In this document: in pieces, positions 15,175 to 20,155 of the stretch
Position numbering within the stretch: position 1 is the first letter of the stretch
Layout: the number at the start of each line of letters is the position of its first letter
From: DAOTYX01 sp034434635
Lineage (GTDB): Bacteria; Chloroflexota; Anaerolineae; B4-G1; DUEL01
Direction of reading: 5' to 3'
DNA length: 20,155 nucleotides
Assembly (NCBI GenBank): GCA_034434635.1
Contig: DAOTYX010000119.1
Span: 1 to 20,155, forward strand
Translations under genes and position numbers: made by a program
Notes under the pieces: model-generated
What the model saw: the letters and a program-made list of their open reading frames with translations, nothing else
Database searches by the model: none
What the model was told of the DNA's origin: nothing

Positions 15175-15825
15175 TCAGGGAAGTGGAGGGCGCGTCGGTG
15201 GTGGCGGCTGTGTCGGCCGCGGCGGCAGGGTCGGCGGCGCGGGGGTAGCCGTGGGCCAGGGGGTGGGCGTGGACGTCGGCGGAACAGGAGTGTACGTGGG
15301 AGTGAAGGTCGGAAGAGGCGTCGGAGTGGGCGTCGGGGTGCGCGAAGGCGCCGGGGTGGGCGTCCGCGTGGAAGTTGGCGTGGGCGTGGGGGTTCTGGTA
15401 GGCGTGGACGGGGTGGGCGTAGGCGTGGGGGTGCGGGAGACAGGGAGAGGGGTAGAGACAGAGGTCAGCGTTGCCGGGGAGGAAGGAGTGGAAGCAAAGG
15501 TCGGAGTAGAGATGGGCTGAAAAACCACTGGCGGAACCACGGTGGCCTGCAGCGGGGGTGTCAGATAGGGTACCTGCTCCCAGACCGCGGGAGTGAGCAC
15601 CTCCGGGCGCAGGGGTTCGATGGCTATCGGCGAGGGCGGGGTGCCCAGGTCAGGGTTCAGTTCGGAGCGCATGCTGGCAGCGATGAGCCAGGAGCGCTGC
15701 GGGCGGACCGCCCTGTCTGCCGCGCTGCGGATGGCCAGGAAGCCCATCAGCAACACAAGCAGGAGCAGTAACACCTCCTGCCATCGCCGGTCGCGGCGGA
15801 CCGTGGGTGAAAGTCGGCTGTCCAT
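15175..15825 (-). CDS. Single-pass membrane protein with long Pro/Thr-rich extracellular tail
   Basis: 216 residues. A short basic N-terminus (MDSRLSPTVRRDRRWQE) precedes one hydrophobic segment (VLLLLLVLLMGFLAI, about 18-33), giving a type II-like orientation or an uncleaved signal. Residues 34-110 are ordinary. From about 110 to the end the chain is almost only Pro, Thr and Ser with runs of TPTPTPT, ending PPLP. Such tails are wall-spanning spacers and O-glycosylation targets in other bacteria. It starts 12 bp after the kinase stop and ends 24 bp before the large DUF11 protein, so the three are likely one transcript. No enzymatic domain is present; the family is not recognised. The plus-strand reading of the tail is only a low-complexity shadow. 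Confidence 0.8.
   Translation of the reverse strand: MDSRLSPTVRRDRRWQEVLLLLLVLLMGFLAIRSAADRAVRPQRSWLIAASMRSELNPDLGTPPSPIAIEPLRPEVLTPAVWEQVPYLTPPLQATVVPPVVFQPISTPTFASTPSSPATLTSVSTPLPVSRTPTPTPTPSTPTRTPTPTPTSTRTPTPAPSRTPTPTPTPLPTFTPTYTPVPPTSTPTPWPTATPAPPTLPPRPTQPPPPTRPPLP
15178..15520 (-). repeat. Low-complexity Pro/Thr codon repeat
   Basis: Degenerate hexanucleotide (ACGCCC/ACCCCC-like on the minus strand) coding repeated Thr-Pro. The plus strand is correspondingly G/T-rich with hardly any C-runs. Tract length is likely to vary between strains by slippage. Confidence 0.75.
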
Positions 15826-15837
15826 TCTGTCGCTGGC

Positions 15838-18099
15838 CTAACGCGGCAGGCTATCCTTGCTGGCGGGAGGCCGGGTGGGCAGAATGATGCTGAACGTGCT
15901 CCCACCCCCCTCGCGGCTGGTGACGCGCACCTCCCCGCCGTGCGCCTCGACAATCGCACGGGTGACGTAGAGGCCCAGGCCCAGACCTCTGACCTCGTCA
16001 TCACCGTCCCGCTCGACGCGACGGAAGCGGGTAAACAGGTGCTCCTGCTCCTCCGGGGGGATGCCCATGCCGGTGTCCATCACGTCGAGCACCACCCGGC
16101 CGTTGGCATCGGAGAGACGGACCGTGACCGCGCCCCCCTCCGGCGTGTACTGCCAGGCGTTGCGCACCAGGTTGACGATAGCCCAATGGAGACGTCGGGG
16201 GTCAGCCTCGATCAAAGGCAAATCAGGTGGGGCCTCAACGGTGAAGGCCAGGCCCTTTTCTTCCATCTGCGCGTGCCAGGACTTGGCGATCTCCTGCACC
16301 AGGACGGAGAGGAGCACCGGCTGTCGCCGCAACCCCAGGCGACCCGTGGCCTCCATCTCCGAGAAGTCGAGCAGTTCGTTGGTCATGGTGACCAGATTGT
16401 CGGTATGCCGTCCGATGGTCTCCAGAAAACCACGAGCCGTGTTGTCCAGGGAACTGCCGATGCGTTTGAGCAGCAGGGCGCTATAGCCCTTGATCGCCGT
16501 GAGCGGCGTGCGCAGTTCGTGAGAGACGTGGGCGACGAAGGTGTCCTTGAGCCGTTCCGCCTCAACCTCGGCGGTCACGTCGCGCAGGACGATGACCGTG
16601 CCCAGGTGCTTGCCGTCGTCCGTGCGCACCGCCGCGGAGTGGGCGCTGATCACCTTGTTGCCGACCTCGAAGCGGCGCCTCTCCAGCAGCCAGGGGTTGA
16701 AGTGGTCATTGGTGGTCGGACGTTCCTCGCTCACGGAGAGTTCGCGCAACGGACCGAGCATGAAGCTGGAGGTCAGTTCCTCCAGCAGCCGTTCGGCAGC
16801 GGGATTCAGCGGCACAAAGTTGCCGGACGTATCCTCCAACATCACGCCGTCGCCGATGCTGAGGAGGATAGCGCGCATGCGGCCAGAGGCTTCTTTGTAA
16901 GTATTGAGCAGTTCCTCAAGCGCGCGGGTACGCTCCGCCAGGCGGGTGGTCATCGTGTCGAAGGTCGTGGCCAGGGCGCCGATCTCGTCAGTGCTGCGGA
17001 TGCCGGTGCGCTGCTCCAGGTTCCCTTCCGCCACCGCTTTTGAGGTATCCACCAGGCGGCTGAGGGGACGCGTGATGCGCTGGGAGATGATGTAGCCGAC
17101 CAGAATGACGCAGGCCATAGCGAGGAAGAAGAGGACGGCGTAAGTGTTGCGGCTGGCCGCCCCGGCCTCCACGATGAACTGCGCCGGCAAGGCGACAGAG
17201 AAGACGCCCAGCCGTTCCTGGCCCACCCACAACGGACCCAGGGCGAAGCGATACCAGCGCCCACGGATGCGCACGTTCTCGCCGCTGACAGAGGTGGTAG
17301 CGGTAAGGTGGCGGGCGTACTCCTCGGGGGAGATAGAGAGCTGGTCGAGCAGCGCAGCAGCAGCGGCGGGGTCCTCCGGCGCGGTGAAGGTGCTGGCCAC
17401 AGCGCGGCCGTCTTCGAGGTAGAGCGTCACTTCGGCCAGAGAAGTGGACTTGAGGTAGGGCAATAAGGTGTCGAGAGAAGTGCCGATGATGACCACCCCA
17501 GCCAGACGGTCTTCCAGCGGTATCGGGAGCGCGGTGAAGTAGTAGTATCGTCCGTCTGCCGGGTGTTGGCCGATGGCGCGGCGGGGCGCGCCATTCGGGT
17601 CGCCAGCCTCTACCAGGGCACGGACGAACCACAGGGTGGCCGTGTCGAAGCCCTGCGAAGCGGGCGCCAGGGAGCCGTCAGCCTGTCGCAAGAGATGGAG
17701 GCTCTCGCGCCCCGTGCTGTCGGTGATGATGAGGCACTCCAGGCCCAGGCCAGCGGCAGCGGGAGAGGCCAGGGCGTCCACACGCGCGCGATCCCCCGCC
17801 TCCAGGGCTTCCGCCAGCCCCTGGGTGAAGGCCACCACCCGCGCTGACCGGAGGCGATCAGTCTCGTGGCGGGCCAGGGTGTCGGACACGGCGCGCCCGC
17901 CTTCGAGCAGGTGGTTGGTGAGTCGTTCGCTGACCGAACTGGCCACCAGCGTGGTGACGATGTAGGTGCCGACGATGGCGATGATCAGCGTGAGCAGCAT
18001 GTAGGGCAGGATGATCTTGCTGCGGATGTTGAGCGTCGCGTAGGAACGCAGCCTTTGGAGCCAGGAAGGGGACGTGGTCTGCCGCGAATCTTGCCTCAC
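15838..18099 (-). CDS. Membrane sensor histidine kinase (HAMP-PAS-HisKA-HATPase)
   Basis: 753 residues from the chosen start. TM1 is at about 29-54, an extracytoplasmic sensor region of about 260 residues (possibly Cache-like: RYYYFTALPIPLEDRLAGVV) follows, and TM2 is at about 318-340 (AVLFFLAMACVILVGYIIS). A HAMP linker (340-390), a PAS-like domain (405-510), HisKA with phospho-His527 in HVSHELRTPLTAIKGYS, and HATPase_c with N box (NLVRNAWQYTPEGG), DTGMGIPPEEQEHLFTRF and GLGLGLY complete it. All catalytic motifs are intact. The GTG at 18099 was preferred because GGAGA lies 7 nt upstream; the open frame reaches another GTG at 18129 without a ribosome binding site. No response regulator lies nearby, so it is an orphan here. 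It is the first gene of the operon with the Pro/Thr-tail and DUF11 genes. Confidence 0.93.
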   Translation of the reverse strand: MRQDSRQTTSPSWLQRLRSYATLNIRSKIILPYMLLTLIIAIVGTYIVTTLVASSVSERLTNHLLEGGRAVSDTLARHETDRLRSARVVAFTQGLAEALEAGDRARVDALASPAAAGLGLECLIITDSTGRESLHLLRQADGSLAPASQGFDTATLWFVRALVEAGDPNGAPRRAIGQHPADGRYYYFTALPIPLEDRLAGVVIIGTSLDTLLPYLKSTSLAEVTLYLEDGRAVASTFTAPEDPAAAAALLDQLSISPEEYARHLTATTSVSGENVRIRGRWYRFALGPLWVGQERLGVFSVALPAQFIVEAGAASRNTYAVLFFLAMACVILVGYIISQRITRPLSRLVDTSKAVAEGNLEQRTGIRSTDEIGALATTFDTMTTRLAERTRALEELLNTYKEASGRMRAILLSIGDGVMLEDTSGNFVPLNPAAERLLEELTSSFMLGPLRELSVSEERPTTNDHFNPWLLERRRFEVGNKVISAHSAAVRTDDGKHLGTVIVLRDVTAEVEAERLKDTFVAHVSHELRTPLTAIKGYSALLLKRIGSSLDNTARGFLETIGRHTDNLVTMTNELLDFSEMEATGRLGLRRQPVLLSVLVQEIAKSWHAQMEEKGLAFTVEAPPDLPLIEADPRRLHWAIVNLVRNAWQYTPEGGAVTVRLSDANGRVVLDVMDTGMGIPPEEQEHLFTRFRRVERDGDDEVRGLGLGLYVTRAIVEAHGGEVRVTSREGGGSTFSIILPTRPPASKDSLPR

Positions 18100-18106
18100 G
18101 GCCGTT

Positions 18107-18111
18107 TCTCC
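18107..18111 (-). promoter_or_regulatory. Ribosome binding site deciding the kinase start
   Basis: GGAGA on the minus strand, 7 nt before GTG at 18099. No similar element precedes the upstream GTG at 18129. Confidence 0.6.
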
Positions 18112-18164
18112 AGAACAGATGTTGTCCACGGTCCAGGGTGCCGAAGGCAGACGCGTCGCCAGCC

Positions 18165-18220
18165 GATTGAGCAGGTTGAGCGGATTTCACTGCCGAATCC
18201 GCTCAATCCGCCCCATCCGC
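18165..18220. repeat. Palindromic cluster of 9-bp AGCGGATTR units in the kinase leader
   Basis: Units like GGTTGAGCGGATT (18174-18186) and AATCCGCTCAATCC (18196-18209) face each other across a 9-nt loop. They form an 11-bp perfect stem, or 13 with a G-T pair, and further units flank both arms. The same core occurs as direct repeats at the end of yggS. The element falls inside the predicted 5' leader of the kinase transcript. Confidence 0.75.
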
Positions 18221-18294
18221 TGACTTTTCCCGTCTTTCGAACGCAATCCTCGATCAACACGACAGTGGGAGACTACCCAGATACCGTTGTGAGG

Positions 18295-18323
18295 ATTATA
18301 GCGCAAACAAGAATGAAGGTCAA
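18295..18323 (-). promoter_or_regulatory. Sigma-70-type promoter of the kinase-PT tail-DUF11 operon
   Basis: TTGACC (18318-18323) and TATAAT (18295-18300) on the minus strand are exactly 17 bp apart, in an AT-rich patch. Predicted transcription start is near 18288, giving a leader of about 190 nt to the GTG at 18099. Confidence 0.8.
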
Positions 18324-18361
18324 TCAGAGATGATAACGGGAGTGTTTCAATTGAGGGGCAA

Positions 18362-18389
18362 GGCCTCAGGTGACCATACCGCTGAGGCC
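18362..18389 (-). terminator. Second hairpin downstream of the DUF4349 gene
   Basis: GGCCTCAG (18362-18369) and CTGAGGCC (18382-18389) form a perfect 8-bp stem with a 12-nt loop. On the minus strand it is followed by TTGCCCC, not a real T-run, so it probably acts with the stronger hairpin at 18394-18422. Confidence 0.45.
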
Positions 18390-18393
18390 CTAT

Positions 18394-18422
18394 GTTGGGC
18401 GCAGTCAGAGACTGCGCCCAAC
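18394..18422 (-). terminator. Strong hairpin downstream of the DUF4349 gene
   Basis: GTTGGGCGCAGTC (18394-18406) and GACTGCGCCCAAC (18410-18422) form a perfect 13-bp stem with a 3-nt loop. It lies 27 nt beyond the DUF4349 stop in the direction of transcription. No T-run follows (ATAGGG), so termination is probable but not of the textbook type. Confidence 0.6.
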
Positions 18423-18449
18423 CGGAACGCGCAGCACGTCGCAGGGAGG

Positions 18450-19337
18450 TCAGGCTGGCTTGCGGGCTCGCGAGCGACGGATCAGCCAGCGCAGGAGGAA
18501 GACGAGGCCGACGACGGGCAAGGCCAGGATGATCAGCGCTGGCAGGATCAGCAGCACGATGTAGATCAGCGCCTTGACGAAGAACTCGAGAACATCCAGC
18601 AGCCGCTCGACCGCGTCGCGAACCGTGCCCGGCAGGTTCCACCCACCTGTCTCCAGCGGCTGGGCCAGGGCGTCAGGCGTCAGGCTGACCGTGATCGTCG
18701 CGAGGGCAGTCTGGTCTTCCAGATAGCGCATCTGGCCGACTACCTGCTCGATCTCCGCCTGGGTGGCGCTCAGTTGCTCGTAGACGGCCAGCGTCGCCTC
18801 GGTGTCCTCCGCCTGATCGAGGAACTCCAACAGTTGCGCCTCCTTGGCCCGCAGGTGACGGAGGCGGGACTCCAGGTCCACGTACTGAGCGGTCACGTCC
18901 TGGCCGGCGCGGGACTCGTGGCGCACGGTTGTGGCGGCATCGCGGAGCCGCGCCAGCGCCTCGTCAAAGTGCTCATTGGGAACACGCAGCACGACCGTGG
19001 CCTCCAGCCCCTCCTGGTACTGATAGGTGTTGAGGGAGACCACGTACCCGTCCAGTTCCTCTGCCAGCCGCTCGATCTGCCCCAGGGCCTGTTGGGTATC
19101 GGGCACAATCAGGTCCAGTTCGCCGGTACGCACGACCATCCGCTCGACGCTGATCGCTACCGCGCCCGAACCAACCTGATCCTGTATATCCGCCACCGGA
19201 GCACCCAGAGACGGCATCTCGCCCGGAGCCGTCTGCCCCACAACTCCTTCATAGACAGGCGTGCTGGCTCCGACGGCACATCCGGCAGTCAGGATGAGCA
19301 GCGCCAACGAAGAGGCAAACCACACTACACGATTCAT
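18450..19337 (-). CDS. DUF4349 lipoprotein
   Basis: 295 residues. The N-terminus MNRVVWFASSLALLILTAGC is a lipoprotein signal with lipobox LTAG and Cys20 as the lipidated residue. The DUF4349 body spans about 65-290: VVRTGELDLIVPDTQQAL, then LDGYVVSLNTYQ, VVLRVPNEHFDEAL, DVTAQYVDLESRLRHL (coiled coil, about 150-205) and TALATITVSLTP. A C-terminal hydrophobic segment (IYIVLLILPALIILALPVVG, about 259-278) ends in RWLIRRSRARKPA, so the protein is held at both ends. The function of the family is unknown. GGGAGGG lies before the ATG. It starts 60 bp after the phosphoesterase gene, with no promoter seen between them, so an operon is likely. Confidence 0.93.
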   Translation of the reverse strand: MNRVVWFASSLALLILTAGCAVGASTPVYEGVVGQTAPGEMPSLGAPVADIQDQVGSGAVAISVERMVVRTGELDLIVPDTQQALGQIERLAEELDGYVVSLNTYQYQEGLEATVVLRVPNEHFDEALARLRDAATTVRHESRAGQDVTAQYVDLESRLRHLRAKEAQLLEFLDQAEDTEATLAVYEQLSATQAEIEQVVGQMRYLEDQTALATITVSLTPDALAQPLETGGWNLPGTVRDAVERLLDVLEFFVKALIYIVLLILPALIILALPVVGLVFLLRWLIRRSRARKPA

Positions 19338-19397
19338 TTTTTCCCTCCCCGGTCAGGTCTGTATTCGAGACGCTGGCAGGGGATGCACAGTTCCCAT

Positions 19398-20132
19398 TCA
19401 GCGGCCGAACCCCAGCCGGGTGATGAGCCGCCGAGGCAGATTGTGGGCGCGCATGCGCTCCTGGGTGATCTCCAGGGGATAAGCCACGCGATGGTGCTCC
19501 CAGGTCAACGCCTCGGTGTCGAGGATGGCGTAGCCCGCACGGGGATCGCCGTCGCGGGGTTGGCCCACGCTGCCGGGGTTGAGGATCATGCGCCGGTCGG
19601 GCAGGTCCAACGGCAGAGGAGCGGGATAGGGAGGAAGGAGCATGGAACAGCGTTGCTGCTCTCCGTTGAGGGCAAAGGCAATGGCGATATGGGTATGGCC
19701 CACCAGGCAGTGGGGGACATCGAAGTAAGCGAAGTTTGCGGCTGCCTGATCCACGTCCAGGATATACTCCCAGATGGGCTCGCGCGGGCTGCCGTGGGCC
19801 AACAGGAAACCCTCCTGTTCCAGCCGCGTGGGAAGGGATTCCAGATACTCCTTGCTGGCGGGAGTCAACTGCTCCTGGGTCCAGGCGTTAGCCGTCCGCG
19901 CGTCGAGGTTGAAATCCTCCAGGCTGATTCGACCCAGCACAGCCCAATCGTGATTGCCGGCCACAGCGACGTGCCTGAACTCCTGCAAACGGGAGACACA
20001 GGCGTTCGGATCGGGACCGTACCCCACCAGGTCTCCCAGGCACCAGATCATATCGAAGGACTGAGCATCGTTGAGGACGGCGTCGAAAGCAGTCAGGTTG
20101 GCGTGGAGGTCGGAAACGACGAGACAGCGCAC
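19398..20132 (-). CDS. Calcineurin-like metallophosphoesterase (YfcE-type)
   Basis: 244-residue cytosolic two-metal phosphoesterase. All metal-binding motifs are present: VSDLHAN (Asp8, His10), GDLVGYGPDP (Asp34), AGNHDW (Asn60, His61), LAHGSP (His114) and VGHTH (His147, His149). The block NPGSVGQPRDGDPRAGYAI is typical of the YfcE/MJ0936 phosphodiesterase group. Physiological substrates of this group are mostly unknown; phosphodiesters or nucleotides are likely. It starts with GTG at 20132, supported by AAGGAG 7 nt upstream. Its promoter would lie beyond the right edge of the window. The DUF4349 lipoprotein gene follows in the same direction. Confidence 0.94.
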   Translation of the reverse strand: MRCLVVSDLHANLTAFDAVLNDAQSFDMIWCLGDLVGYGPDPNACVSRLQEFRHVAVAGNHDWAVLGRISLEDFNLDARTANAWTQEQLTPASKEYLESLPTRLEQEGFLLAHGSPREPIWEYILDVDQAAANFAYFDVPHCLVGHTHIAIAFALNGEQQRCSMLLPPYPAPLPLDLPDRRMILNPGSVGQPRDGDPRAGYAILDTEALTWEHHRVAYPLEITQERMRAHNLPRRLITRLGFGR

Positions 20133-20139
20133 TCTATCA

Positions 20140-20145
20140 CTCCTT
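20140..20145 (-). promoter_or_regulatory. Ribosome binding site of the metallophosphoesterase
   Basis: AAGGAG on the minus strand, 7 nt before the GTG at 20132, which supports this non-ATG start. Confidence 0.8.
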
Positions 20146-20155
20146 GTGAAAGGTC

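Larger units (their letters stand above)
18100..18449. other. Intergenic region between DUF4349 gene and kinase gene
   Basis: About 350 bp without a convincing gene. From high to low coordinate it holds two hairpins after the DUF4349 stop, a strong kinase promoter, and a leader of about 190 nt carrying the palindromic 9-bp repeat cluster. It is visibly more AT-rich around 18240-18350 than the genes. Short open frames crossing it lack ribosome binding sites and look spurious. Confidence 0.75.

Noticed and set aside
12790..15771. A 993-codon open frame on the plus strand
   Set aside because: It runs antisense through the DUF11/propeller gene, is rich in Arg, Gly and Val-Gly repeats, matches no family and has no ribosome binding site; it follows from GC-rich codon use and the repeats.
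17866..18333. A 155-codon plus-strand open frame across the kinase start and intergenic region
   Set aside because: It overlaps the kinase antisense, then runs through the palindromic repeat and the promoter; no ribosome binding site or domain is seen.

Overview
The window is GC-rich and gene-dense, with short intergenic gaps and standard bacterial genes. It looks like a chromosomal segment of a Chloroflexota bacterium, probably of Anaerolineae type. The basis is the secreted DUF11-repeat protein with a VYLPLV motif (a signature I associate with secreted Chloroflexota proteins), a membrane protein with a Pro/Thr (TPTPTPT) tail, and the overall gene style. This taxonomic call is an inference. 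No tRNA, rRNA, CRISPR array, transposase or phage gene was seen.

Region 1 (1-5739, minus strand) reads as one operon from right to left: a KimA/APC-type permease, two consecutive TrkA (RCK) proteins, then a succinyl-CoA synthetase beta-like subunit and its alpha subunit (sucD, cut by the left edge). A near-consensus promoter at 5781-5808 lies just before it. The permease plus two NAD-binding RCK proteins looks like a K+ uptake unit. The beta subunit is unusual: its ATP-grasp/CoA-ligase body is divergent, and it carries a C-terminal domain with eight cysteines in two [4Fe-4S] motifs, like a fused ferredoxin.

Region 2 (5860-10624, plus strand) is a divergent, tightly packed operon: pgeF (laccase-domain protein), yggS (PLP homeostasis), yggT (membrane protein), a DUF167 (yggU-like) gene, an unrecognised protein with a C-terminal LysM domain, and murJ (lipid II flippase). 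It resembles the cell-division/envelope-linked yggS-yggT clusters of other bacteria. A hairpin at 10626-10656 separates it from the convergent next gene.

Region 3 (10666-18323, minus strand) is an envelope/sensing unit: a two-TM histidine kinase (HAMP, PAS, HisKA, HATPase) behind a strong promoter at 18295-18323, a single-pass protein with a long Pro/Thr tail, and a secreted protein of about 1494 residues. That protein has five near-identical propeller-type repeats, eight DUF11 domains and a CARDB-like C-terminus. No response regulator is next to the kinase.

Region 4 (18362-20155, minus strand) has a calcineurin-like metallophosphoesterase and a DUF4349 lipoprotein. They are followed by two hairpins that probably end transcription.

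The items most worth following up are the SucC-ferredoxin fusion, the LysM protein with an unidentified N-terminal domain, the kinase/PT-tail/DUF11 operon, and a 9-bp AGCGGATTR repeat family seen at two places.
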